A DNA stretch of 64,000 nt from the NCBI GenBank assembly GCA_902564295.1, contig CACFAO010000006.1, positions 1 through 64,000 of the forward strand, read 5' to 3'. The translations under genes were made by a program, and so were the position numbers. The notes under the pieces are model-generated. The model did not search any database and was not told the origin of the DNA. It saw nothing but the letters and a program-made list of their open reading frames with translations. Origin of the DNA: an uncultured Pelagibacteraceae bacterium (GTDB lineage: Bacteria > Pseudomonadota > Alphaproteobacteria > Pelagibacterales > AG-422-B15). Positions 30,449 through 39,944 of this stretch are shown one piece after another (position 1 is the stretch's first letter; every line of letters starts with the position of its first letter).

Positions 30449-31194
30449 CGTCTCTCTCCTCTAATACCTTCATCTTGCTGTCCAAGATAAAATTCTTTGA
30501 TATCTTCTTTTTCCAAAAGCTCTTTACTGTTCCCTTCCATTACAATTCGACCAAGTTCTAACACATAGCCAAAGTCGGAATTACTAAGTGCAATATTAGC
30601 GTTTTGCTCAACTAAAAGTATTGTAGTTTTTAATTCTTTATTAATCCTAATAATAATTTCAAATATTTCCTTAACTAGCTTTGGCGATAACCCTAATGAT
30701 GGCTCATCTAAAAGCATAATTTCTGGCTTACTCATAAGAGCTCGACTGATGCATAACATTTGCTGTTCTCCACCAGATAATAAACCAGCTGGTTGATTCA
30801 TCCTTTCTTTTAGTATTGGAAAATATTCATAAACTTGTTCAATATCTTTATTTATTTCTTTCTTATCTGAGCGTGTATAAGCACCCATTTGAAGATTCTC
30901 AATTACGGAACAATAAGGAAATACTTCCCTACCTTCAGGAGCATGACTCATACCTAGTCTTAATATTTTATCAGGATCTTTTTTTTGAATTTCACTTCCA
31001 TTTAAATAAACCTTTCCTTTTCTAGGATCAATTGCTCCTGATATAGTTTTGAGAATTGTCGTTTTCCCTGCACCATTAGATCCAAGGATTGTTACAATTG
31101 AACCTTGGTTAACTTTAAAGCTGATACCTCTAATAGCCATGATAGGCCCATAATAAGTTTCAATATTTTCAACACTTAGTAAAGGATTTGACAT
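30421..31194 (-). CDS. livF: branched-chain amino acid-type ABC ATPase LivF
   Basis: GSNGAGKTTILKTISG; LSGGEQQMLCISRALMSKP. Confidence 0.92.
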   Translation of the reverse strand: MSNPLLSVENIETYYGPIMAIRGISFKVNQGSIVTILGSNGAGKTTILKTISGAIDPRKGKVYLNGSEIQKKDPDKILRLGMSHAPEGREVFPYCSVIENLQMGAYTRSDKKEINKDIEQVYEYFPILKERMNQPAGLLSGGEQQMLCISRALMSKPEIMLLDEPSLGLSPKLVKEIFEIIIRINKELKTTILLVEQNANIALSNSDFGYVLELGRIVMEGNSKELLEKEDIKEFYLGQQDEGIRGERRWKKKKMWR

Positions 31195-31246
31195 AGTATA
31201 CTTTTATATCTTACCGACAATTATGTTAATTAAATTATTCAATATT

Positions 31247-33034
31247 TTAACTCAATAACTTTTCAGGTATTGGTATCATCTGATCAAGAAGTATTTGCGC
31301 ATAAGCTTTGCCTTGAGGATCGTTTCTAAGACTTGCTGGCCCGCCACCTCCTAGAACATCATTTAAAATAAAGTTAATAGAATTTGATCCTGGTAAAAAG
31401 TATCTCTCAACAGAACCTTCAAGAAAGTCGGCAAAGCAATCTTTGACAACTTTTTCATCAAGAAAATTGCATATTGCTGGATAAAACTTAGGATCACGTG
31501 AAATTATACCAATGTTCGCTTTATTGCCTTTATCGCCACTTCGCCCGTACGCAACTTTAATAAGTGGCACATCAACAAACTTTTCATTTGCATCTTCAAA
31601 ATCAGGAGCTGTTGTTTGTTCAATACTGTTAAAGTCAAATTCTTCAGATGGTGGTATTTTTATTTCATTCTTTGAAGAACCATTATCTATTGTTACGTTT
31701 ACTTGATCCTTATCAATTAAAAATGAGAACAGCCTTACAATTGGTGATGGTTTTGGACGCCCTCCAACAAAACCAGACAATCCTGGAGGAGTTGCAAGGC
31801 CTAAGCCAACAGACTCTTTGAGCATAATACCTACCGCTCTAATATCTTGATGTTTAGCTGCAAATTTAAGAACTACTTCGCGATTATTTTCATTTGATGA
31901 TTGCTTGCTGTATTGACTGTTATCCCCAATAATTTCAATACTCGTTTCATCAAAGTCAGCAATATTCATCATGCGCATTATCATCTTTGATCGCTCAAAT
32001 ATTGCTTCTCCGTATGTACGAGCTTTTTTAGCAGCATCTATACCAACAAATGAACAAACATGTCCCGCCCTGAAACCATCAGCGTATGTTGCGCAAACTT
32101 TATATTGATTAGGAGCTGGATAACCTTTTGCTCCAGAGATTTTAACTTTATCTTTTTCGGTTTCTTCAATTTTTACATTTGAAAAATCACAAATAACATC
32201 TGGTAATACATATGCTTGAGGATCACCAATCTCATACAGCATCTGTTCAGCAACAGTTCCAAAATTTACCATGCCGGATGAATTTTTTGATTTAGTACAA
32301 TCGAAACTGCCATCTTCGGCAACTTCCACAATGGGATAGCCTATTTGATGCAGATCTTTTGATACTAATTCCCAGTCAGTGAAATTACCTCCAGTACTTT
32401 GTGTTCCACATTCAATAATGTGACCAGCTAAACTACCTGCGGCAAGTTTGTCATATTCTTTTTCATTCCATCCGAACGTATAAATACATGCACCTAATGT
32501 AACTGCGCTATCAACACTTCTCCCAGTAATAACTATATCAGCGCCACTTTTAAGAGCTTCAGCTATAGGAAATGCACCAAGATAGGCATTAATGCTTGCT
32601 ATTTTGTCCTCAGCAGGAAAAGCTTCATTTGAATACATTTCCTTTATATTCAACTCTGAAAATTTATTTTTTTCTCTCATTAAATCATCACCTAATACAA
32701 CTGAAACCTTTAGATCCAATTTAAGTTCTTTTATTAATTCTCTGATGGCCTCAGCACATGCCTCTGGGTTTACGCCTCCGGCATTGCTGAGAATTTTTAC
32801 TTTTTGATCTGCTATTTGTCTTAAATTTAACTTCAATACACTTGATACAAAGTCTACGGCATAGCCTTTTGCGGCATCTTTTGCTCTAGCCCTTGCCATA
32901 ATTGACATGGTGATTTCTGCTAAATAATCATAAACAATAAAGTCTAGATCATTTCCATTCAATAATTGAGGTGTTGCAATAACGGAATCGCCCCAAAATC
33001 CACTTGCGCCACCAATTCTAAGTTTTTTTGACAT
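31247..33034 (-). CDS. AtuA-family (DUF1446) protein
   Basis: IGGASGFWGDS start; VDVPLIKVAYGRSGDKGNKANIGIISR. Confidence 0.88.
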   Translation of the reverse strand: MSKKLRIGGASGFWGDSVIATPQLLNGNDLDFIVYDYLAEITMSIMARARAKDAAKGYAVDFVSSVLKLNLRQIADQKVKILSNAGGVNPEACAEAIRELIKELKLDLKVSVVLGDDLMREKNKFSELNIKEMYSNEAFPAEDKIASINAYLGAFPIAEALKSGADIVITGRSVDSAVTLGACIYTFGWNEKEYDKLAAGSLAGHIIECGTQSTGGNFTDWELVSKDLHQIGYPIVEVAEDGSFDCTKSKNSSGMVNFGTVAEQMLYEIGDPQAYVLPDVICDFSNVKIEETEKDKVKISGAKGYPAPNQYKVCATYADGFRAGHVCSFVGIDAAKKARTYGEAIFERSKMIMRMMNIADFDETSIEIIGDNSQYSKQSSNENNREVVLKFAAKHQDIRAVGIMLKESVGLGLATPPGLSGFVGGRPKPSPIVRLFSFLIDKDQVNVTIDNGSSKNEIKIPPSEEFDFNSIEQTTAPDFEDANEKFVDVPLIKVAYGRSGDKGNKANIGIISRDPKFYPAICNFLDEKVVKDCFADFLEGSVERYFLPGSNSINFILNDVLGGGGPASLRNDPQGKAYAQILLDQMIPIPEKLLS

Positions 33035-33094
33035 TTGAATGATTATATCTATTTTTGTTATAATTAGTTAAATAATTAAATTGTCTAATACATT

Positions 33095-33490
33095 ATGAGT
33101 TTTTTCAAATCAATAAACAATGCTTTCGTAAAATGTTTTGATTTTAAGACCAGGGCAAACAGAGCTGAGTTTTGGTATTTTTACTTGTTTACAACAGCTG
33201 TTGGTTTTGTTGGATTGCAGCTTGATATATTCTTTCAATTACAACTAATCGGTATTCAATTAGCTAATTCATCTGACTCAATCATGCTTGGGCCCATGTA
33301 TATATTTTTATACTTTCTTTTTATCGTCCCAAGCTTTGCTCTTTATGTAAGAAGACTGCATGATGTAAATCGTTCGGGTTGGTGGCTCTTAATTGTGTTG
33401 GTTCCTTTTATTGGAATAATTACTATTATTTTTTTTATGTGCTTAAGAGGAAGTGAAGGCAGCAATGATTTTGGAGAGATCTCCTCTTAA
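33095..33490 (+). CDS. DUF805 membrane protein
   Basis: KTRANRAEFWYFYLF; VRRLHDVNRSGWWLL; GSNDFGE. Confidence 0.92.
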   Translation: MSFFKSINNAFVKCFDFKTRANRAEFWYFYLFTTAVGFVGLQLDIFFQLQLIGIQLANSSDSIMLGPMYIFLYFLFIVPSFALYVRRLHDVNRSGWWLLIVLVPFIGIITIIFFMCLRGSEGSNDFGEISS

Positions 33491-33663
33491 TTTTCGTCTG
33501 ACTTATTTTTTGCTTTAAATGCTTTTGGACCGCTGCAGCTACTACACCCTGAACCTTCATTTAAAACTTCATTTTCAATATCTTTGTCTAACAAACTCAA
33601 CGTTGCAAGAGCTAATAGAATAAGTATAGGAATGATAATTAATAGATTTTTTTTAATTGTCAT
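33487..33663 (-). CDS. 58-aa membrane-anchored micro-protein with CSSC motif
   Basis: Manual translation: MTIKKNLLIIIPILILLALATLSLLDKDIENEVLNEGSGCSSCSGPKAFKAKNKSDEN*; start overlaps the upstream gene's stop. Not in ORF track. Confidence 0.7.
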   Translation of the reverse strand: MTIKKNLLIIIPILILLALATLSLLDKDIENEVLNEGSGCSSCSGPKAFKAKNKSDEN

Positions 33664-34129
33664 TTTTCAGGGTTTGATAATTGCTTCTATAATAAATAAG
33701 TGGATTTCTATTATCATCAATTCTTAAATCTTCAACCTTACCTATGACTAAAACGTGATCAGCAATATCAATTTGTTGATAAACCGATAACTCAATATAA
33801 CCTAAAGTATTATCAAGAATGATATTATTACTAGATGATATAGTATGGTTTGTTTTACTAACTTTTTCAGGATCCTTTGTGGCGAATAAACGTGATATTT
33901 CTTCTTGTTCATTTGAAAGAAAATTAATTACAAATGAATTATTTTTTAAAAAGTCTACGTGGTCAGTTTCAGACTTATAAATATTAAATATAATCAATGG
34001 TGGTTTTAAGCTTAAAGATGCAAATGAATTGATTGTAAAGCCACTTTTATGCGATGTAGCCACTGCAACTCCCGTTGCAAACGAACCAAATGCTTTTTTT
34101 AGAATATTTTCCTCAAAATCAGCAGTCAT
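33653..34129 (-). CDS. flavin reductase-like FMN-binding protein
   Basis: KKAFGSFATGVAVATSHKSG; NSFASLSLKPPLIIFN. Confidence 0.87.
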   Translation of the reverse strand: MTADFEENILKKAFGSFATGVAVATSHKSGFTINSFASLSLKPPLIIFNIYKSETDHVDFLKNNSFVINFLSNEQEEISRLFATKDPEKVSKTNHTISSSNNIILDNTLGYIELSVYQQIDIADHVLVIGKVEDLRIDDNRNPLIYYRSNYQTLKNDN

Positions 34130-34142
34130 TTAATTAATTAAT

Positions 34143-35090
34143 TTAAATTAATACAGAACGAAGCATAGAAACATACCCACTTTCAATTTCTAGATCTTCA
34201 TTTGTATGTTTCTCTAGTATCATCTCATGTGCTTTCTTGAGCTTATAGCACGGAACAAACATAAATAAATGATGCTCAAGATGATAATTGACATAATATG
34301 GAGCAACAAAGGTTCTTTCTATGATATTTGCATACGTCGTTCGAGCATTATTAAAATCATTTTCAGATTTTACTCCTGCATGTTCAGCAATATTTCTTAT
34401 TCTTAAAAATAGCTGAAAAAAAGTAAATAGTGGCAATAACCAGAATGCTAAGTAATACCACCATTGACCCATGAGCCAAAAAATAAAAAATATAATAAGA
34501 TTTGAAATTAGTATGCCATAAAGAGTATTTCTTGATTCAAAGCCACTAATTTTTTTTCCATCATTCTTTTTTGTGTCACTTTTTAGCAATGTTTTAAAAA
34601 TCAACTCATATCTTTGAACAAGTCCTGAAATACCAAAAATATCTCTAAGTACTTTTCTAAACATGCTCTTTTTTTCAACAGGGAATGGCTTTGATAAACT
34701 TAGGTCAGGATCATCTTCTAATTGAGTATTTCTATGATGTGCAAGGTGATAATGACGATATCCATAAGTATCAGACCATACTGGAAAAGCACAAACCCAT
34801 TGTGATAAGGAATTATTTAATTTTGAATTATTTGTAATTAGACCATGTGCTCCCTCGTGCATTAAAATTGCTAAACCAAGTTGTCTTCCAGCAATGATTA
34901 AAACTGCGGTAATGAAAGTAAATATATTTGGGAATATTGAAAAAATACACACTGACAAAAAGATAATCATCCAAGCATGAGTTAGTAATCCAATTCCCTT
35001 TAGATCGCTTTTCTCTCTTAAATGATCAATTTGTTCATCTGAAAGAACTTCATTAGGTTTTAAAAATGGTGTAAATTTTTTATTCATCAA
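34143..35090 (-). CDS. membrane fatty acid desaturase-like
   Basis: His boxes HEGAH, HLAHH, HLEHH. Confidence 0.9.
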   Translation of the reverse strand: MMNKKFTPFLKPNEVLSDEQIDHLREKSDLKGIGLLTHAWMIIFLSVCIFSIFPNIFTFITAVLIIAGRQLGLAILMHEGAHGLITNNSKLNNSLSQWVCAFPVWSDTYGYRHYHLAHHRNTQLEDDPDLSLSKPFPVEKKSMFRKVLRDIFGISGLVQRYELIFKTLLKSDTKKNDGKKISGFESRNTLYGILISNLIIFFIFWLMGQWWYYLAFWLLPLFTFFQLFLRIRNIAEHAGVKSENDFNNARTTYANIIERTFVAPYYVNYHLEHHLFMFVPCYKLKKAHEMILEKHTNEDLEIESGYVSMLRSVLI

Positions 35091-35257
35091 TTTATTTATA
35101 TATATTTTTTTATTAGTTTTACACCATTAAGAATATGCTAATAATTACATATAGTTAGTACTGTTACCAAATTATGAAACTATCTATTAATGATAATATA
35201 TATCATGTTTTTGTTATCTAATTCCCATACAATTTAATTGAATAAAAGGAGATTTCT

Positions 35258-35974
35258 ATGAAAAAACTTATCAAACAACTTTTAATTGCGCTTACATTTG
35301 TTGGTTTTAGTATCACTACAAGTAAGGCATTGGTATTAGATGTATACACAATAGACGGTGTAGACACTCAAGCTAAAAGAGCACAAATGGTTGAAGGATT
35401 TAACAGCTTTAAAGAAAATGCTGTTAATGGTGGAGCCAAATGGATAGATTTTACACTAAATGTTAAGATCAGGGGTGACGGCTATAGAGAACAGTTTACA
35501 TTTGCTGTAATTTATGAAAATGCAAGCGATATGATGGAAACACATGAAATATTTGCCGCTAATCAACAATGGTTTGATCCATTTGAGTTTGATGCTGAAA
35601 GTGCACGTAATGCAATATTTGAAACACCTCCTGGTGTTGATATAGATTATCAGCCAGCGCAACTTGGGCAGACTTTATGGTACTCATTTATTAATGTTAC
35701 AGATTTACTTAATTTCTTAAATAGAGCTCCAAAAATAGCTGGTGTTTTAGAGGACGCAGGAATGAAAGGTCAATTTGGTATTTTAAATTGTACACTTTGC
35801 CCCGCATCATTAGGAGATACCACACATATGATGTTTCTGACTAATGAAAGTGCAACAGCAATGGGTGAAGATCTTGATGCACTAGGCATTGATGAAGCAA
35901 TCTGGTTCTATCGAAATGTTCGACCTTTTGCTGAGCAAGTTGATGTCGGAATGAATTCTGTAATCGCTAACTAA
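35258..35974 (+). CDS. secreted protein, paralog A of tandem pair
   Basis: Signal peptide; LDVYTIDGVD..., LNCTLCPAS; RBS AAAAGGAG. Confidence 0.75.
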   Translation: MKKLIKQLLIALTFVGFSITTSKALVLDVYTIDGVDTQAKRAQMVEGFNSFKENAVNGGAKWIDFTLNVKIRGDGYREQFTFAVIYENASDMMETHEIFAANQQWFDPFEFDAESARNAIFETPPGVDIDYQPAQLGQTLWYSFINVTDLLNFLNRAPKIAGVLEDAGMKGQFGILNCTLCPASLGDTTHMMFLTNESATAMGEDLDALGIDEAIWFYRNVRPFAEQVDVGMNSVIAN

Positions 35975-35987
35975 AAAGGAGAAATTT

Positions 35988-36701
35988 ATGAAAAAATTTA
36001 TCAACATATGGGTATTGGCTTTTAGCTTATTTTCTCTAAGTATACTTCCTTCAAAAGCATTTATAATGGATGTTTGGACAATTGAAGGAGCCGATCCAGC
36101 CGAGCTAGCAAAAGTAGTTGTAGAATATAGAGATAAAGCAGCCGCTGTAGGAGCTAAATATACTCAATTTAGAATGGGACAAAAAGTTAGAGGCGACGGT
36201 TCTAATATAACATTTGTATATGGTTACTATGATAGTTACGAAGATCAGATGTTTACAGAACAACTTTTAACTGAAAATCCTGAACCATTACAGAGTACCT
36301 ACGGCGCAATGTCAGATGAAGATAGTGGAATAATTGTTTCTTCTGCGACCATGGCTAACAATTCATCTTTAGGCGATGATCCAGCTGCAGGAAATTCAGT
36401 TGCATATGCTTTCATGGAAATTAAGGATGGGATCAATTTTGCTCTAAACTTTCCCAAGCTACAGGAAAGATTAGCTGAACAAGGAATGCCTGCAATCATA
36501 GATGTATTATACTGCGCAACATGTGGTGCAGATGTATTGCCCGCTAATGCTGTTGGATACATTTCAGCCGCAAACCTAACTGATTTAGGTAAAGCCCTTG
36601 ACATTTACGCACTTGAGGAAAATCAGCTTTGGTTATTCAGAAATATGAATCCTCATATTGAGATGATTGATCAAGGAATATCTGTGATGTTAACAGACTA
36701 A
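35988..36701 (+). CDS. secreted protein, paralog B of tandem pair
   Basis: Signal peptide; MDVWTIEGAD..., LYCATCGAD; RBS AAAAAGGAG. Confidence 0.75.
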   Translation: MKKFINIWVLAFSLFSLSILPSKAFIMDVWTIEGADPAELAKVVVEYRDKAAAVGAKYTQFRMGQKVRGDGSNITFVYGYYDSYEDQMFTEQLLTENPEPLQSTYGAMSDEDSGIIVSSATMANNSSLGDDPAAGNSVAYAFMEIKDGINFALNFPKLQERLAEQGMPAIIDVLYCATCGADVLPANAVGYISAANLTDLGKALDIYALEENQLWLFRNMNPHIEMIDQGISVMLTD

Positions 36702-36708
36702 TGAGTTT

Positions 36709-36734
36709 ACTTAGCCGTGGAAGCACGGCTAAGT
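36709..36734. terminator. perfect 11-bp stem with GAAG loop between convergent genes
   Basis: ACTTAGCCGTG-GAAG-CACGGCTAAGT; no downstream T tract on either strand. Confidence 0.55.
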
Positions 36735-37913
36735 TATCATGTAGTCTCTTTTATCTGGAACGGTCTTCTTATTTTTAGAAAGTTGGAGCTGAAATACAAC
36801 TAATGTCGACTCTTCGAATGAAGCCTGGGATGAAGATAAATAGAAATCCCACATTCTGCAGAATTTTTCATCATAAATTTCTTTAACCTTGTCTATATTG
36901 TCGTAAAAATTATATCTCCATCTTTTTAATGTTTCCGCATAATGAAATTTTAATATCTGTACATCAGTCATTGATAAACCTGATTTCTCAACGCTAGAAA
37001 CTGTTTCACTCAGCGCTGGAATATATCCTCCAGGAAAAATATATTTATCTATCCACGGGTCTGTGTTGCCAGGCTCATTCAACCTACCAATTGTATGAAT
37101 AAGCGCAACTCCACTATCGTTTAATAGATCGTAAACTTTGTTAAAAAATTCCTGGTAGTGTGCTGTACCGACGTGCTCAAACATGCCCACAGATACAATT
37201 CGATCATATTTCTCATTTACGTTCCTGTAATCCTGAAGTCTGTATTCAACCTTATCCAACTTCTCTCTAACTTTTCTTTGTTGAGCATACGCAATTTGTT
37301 CTTCAGATAAAGTTACGCCTACAACACTTGCATTTGATTTTTTATAAATATGCGAGGCCATTCCACCCCAACCGCACCCAATATCTAAAACAGACTGATT
37401 TTCTTCAAGCAATAACTTCTTTGAGATCAATTCTTTTTTATTGATTTGCGCCTGCTCCAAAGAGTCATTTGGAGAATTAAAATAAGCACAAGAATATTGT
37501 CTATCAGGATCTAAAAAAAGCTCATAAAGCTTATCAGAAAGATCATAATGATGAGCAACATTTCTCTTTGATTTTGATATATAATTGCTTGTAGTTAATT
37601 TATTTGAAATTGCTCGAACTATTTTTGATAACTTCATTACCCAATGATCAATATCAACCTCTGTATTTGAAAAAATTAATTTTAAAAAATCATGAATCCG
37701 TCCCTCTTCGACTACGAGTGATCCATTCATATAACTTTCACCAAAATGAATTGACGGGTTCATTAGTAGTTTTATCTCTGAAAAGTTATTTGTAGTTCTA
37801 ATTTTTATGGGGTCTCCTGTACCATCACCGTAAGTATTAATTTCACCATTCGGCATTACCCATGTAAGGTTCCCTGTTTTAATGATTTTAGAGAGAAGAC
37901 TTTTTGTTATCAT
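36729..37913 (-). CDS. cfa: cyclopropane-fatty-acyl-phospholipid synthase
   Basis: VLDIGCGWGGMASHIYK; YSCAYF; IFPGGYIPALSE. Confidence 0.92.
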   Translation of the reverse strand: MITKSLLSKIIKTGNLTWVMPNGEINTYGDGTGDPIKIRTTNNFSEIKLLMNPSIHFGESYMNGSLVVEEGRIHDFLKLIFSNTEVDIDHWVMKLSKIVRAISNKLTTSNYISKSKRNVAHHYDLSDKLYELFLDPDRQYSCAYFNSPNDSLEQAQINKKELISKKLLLEENQSVLDIGCGWGGMASHIYKKSNASVVGVTLSEEQIAYAQQRKVREKLDKVEYRLQDYRNVNEKYDRIVSVGMFEHVGTAHYQEFFNKVYDLLNDSGVALIHTIGRLNEPGNTDPWIDKYIFPGGYIPALSETVSSVEKSGLSMTDVQILKFHYAETLKRWRYNFYDNIDKVKEIYDEKFCRMWDFYLSSSQASFEESTLVVFQLQLSKNKKTVPDKRDYMIT

Positions 37914-37958
37914 TTGCTAAATTTAATATAATGTTTGAATAATTTTCAATAATAAAAA

Positions 37959-39029
37959 TTAAGCCAGCTTTTCAGTCAAAATAATTAAAATCTTACTATT
38001 TTTGTCAATTCCACACTCTGGATATTTTTTTGCTTCTTTGATAGCGGCATAACCGGCTCCACCAGAAGGTGAAGTATCAAAATCATTTTGTCTTAGCTCT
38101 TTCACTGCAATGTCTGCATCTTCATCTTCGATTGTCATGAAATTCGTACAAGTAATTGCAAGCGATGATAGCGCCCTTGTCGAGGGACTTTTACAATCTA
38201 AGCGTCCCATATTAGAAATCCCACCGGTTACAGTTACAGCTTCTCCCTTATTTATAGACTCGAGCAACACTGGAGCCTTTGTAGGTTCTACAATAATTAT
38301 TTTTGGATCATTTCCATAATATTTTCTCATATAGGTTGCAATGGATGCAGGAAAACCTCCTACTCCAGCTTGTAAGAATATATGAGTTGGAGGCTCATCG
38401 CAGCTTGCGCACGCTTCATCTGCAAGAACTAAGTATCCTTGCATAACTCGCAAGCCATGATCGTATCCATCCCAGGTAACATCTGACAAAAGCATCCAGC
38501 CGTTTTTCTCAGCTTCTTGCTTAGCTCCCTCTAAACTCTCTTCATAATCATTGCCGTATACAACGACCTCTGCACCAAAACTTTTAATTTTATCTGCAAA
38601 GCTTGAAGGGACATTTTTAGATAAATATATTACAGCTCTTGCTCCAAATATTCTTGCTCCAGCCGCTAGAGAAATTCCATGATTACCGGCACTCGCTGAT
38701 ATATAGGTTCTTCCATTTAGAGCTGAGCTCCAATTTGCATCCTTGCTAAAAGATTTTAAATGTTTGGCAGCATCACTTGCGATTACAAAGGCTGCGCCAA
38801 GGGCTTTAAAACTTCCAAGGCCCATACGATCTCTTTCATCCTTAAACCATAATTTTTTAATACCTAATTCATGACTTAATTTAGCTGATTCTGTTAAAGG
38901 TGTTTCAGCTGCTATAGGGCACAATCTCAAAAGCTTTTTTACAGCCTCAACATCTGTACTAACAGGATCAGTACCATTATCTCCTGGAAGTCCTTTTTTA
39001 AAATATGGATTTGTAATAAACTTTCTCAT
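37959..39029 (-). CDS. diaminopropionate ammonia-lyase-like PLP enzyme
   Basis: LWFKDERDRMGLGSFKALGAAF; SASAGNHGISLA. Confidence 0.85.
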   Translation of the reverse strand: MRKFITNPYFKKGLPGDNGTDPVSTDVEAVKKLLRLCPIAAETPLTESAKLSHELGIKKLWFKDERDRMGLGSFKALGAAFVIASDAAKHLKSFSKDANWSSALNGRTYISASAGNHGISLAAGARIFGARAVIYLSKNVPSSFADKIKSFGAEVVVYGNDYEESLEGAKQEAEKNGWMLLSDVTWDGYDHGLRVMQGYLVLADEACASCDEPPTHIFLQAGVGGFPASIATYMRKYYGNDPKIIIVEPTKAPVLLESINKGEAVTVTGGISNMGRLDCKSPSTRALSSLAITCTNFMTIEDEDADIAVKELRQNDFDTSPSGGAGYAAIKEAKKYPECGIDKNSKILIILTEKLA

Positions 39030-39058
39030 TAAACAAAAACCATATCAGATTTAAAAAA

Positions 39059-39943
39059 ATGCGTATATTTATTACCTACACTGTAATCAGTTTTTTTTTA
39101 GCTTCAGCTGTATTTTCGGATGAAAAACAAGGAAGAAACTTCGTTGATCTTCCTGATGTTGATGACGGTTATAATATTCACGTTATGTATGTTCTGCCAA
39201 AAGACGGGGTAGATAAAGGCTTTGATCTTGATAGTAAAATAAGTATGTTAATGTATCAAATCGATAAATGGTTTAACTCAAAAACTAAAGACAGATTATT
39301 TACAGATGGTCAAAATCTTAAATTTGATCGTAAAGATGATAATAAAATTGATATTACCTTTTTGAGGCTGGATATTAATGATGATGAAATATCTAAACAT
39401 GGAATTCAGGCAGTCAATGTATTACAGCCTGCAATTAGTCGTTTTGGTTTCAACGATCCTAAAAAAGTTTATTTTATTATTTATGGTGGTTCTAATAGAG
39501 ATGTTTGTGCGTCTTCACAGCTTCCAAGTTATGCAACAGAAGGTATAACAGCTAATACAGCGGCCCTTTATTACCCCGGAAAAAGGAGCGGTTCATGTAT
39601 AGAAAATAACGGCGGTTTTAAACCTGAATTTAATGAGACGGCAAGAGCGGCTCTTCATGAAATCCTGCATGTTTTAGGGGCCGTACCACAATGCGCAGAA
39701 GATCATCTAGTTTTTAAAGACGAAGGCACGATCAATGATGGCATTGGAGGGCACTTATCAATACCTGGTGATATAATGTACAGCGTACAATCTAATAAAA
39801 CTTATGATAAAGCGAAACATTTAGATTTCAAAAGTTCAAATTATTATAATCACAAAAATGAAAACTGTTTAGATATTGCAAAAAGCAGATATGTACTTCC
39901 AACAGTAAGTAATCCTCAACTGCCTACTTTTTCATCAAAATAG
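39059..39943 (+). CDS. predicted secreted HExxH metalloprotease-like protein
   Basis: Signal peptide; AALHEILHVLGAVPQCAEDH. Confidence 0.6.
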   Translation: MRIFITYTVISFFLASAVFSDEKQGRNFVDLPDVDDGYNIHVMYVLPKDGVDKGFDLDSKISMLMYQIDKWFNSKTKDRLFTDGQNLKFDRKDDNKIDITFLRLDINDDEISKHGIQAVNVLQPAISRFGFNDPKKVYFIIYGGSNRDVCASSQLPSYATEGITANTAALYYPGKRSGSCIENNGGFKPEFNETARAALHEILHVLGAVPQCAEDHLVFKDEGTINDGIGGHLSIPGDIMYSVQSNKTYDKAKHLDFKSSNYYNHKNENCLDIAKSRYVLPTVSNPQLPTFSSK

Positions 39944-39944
39944 T

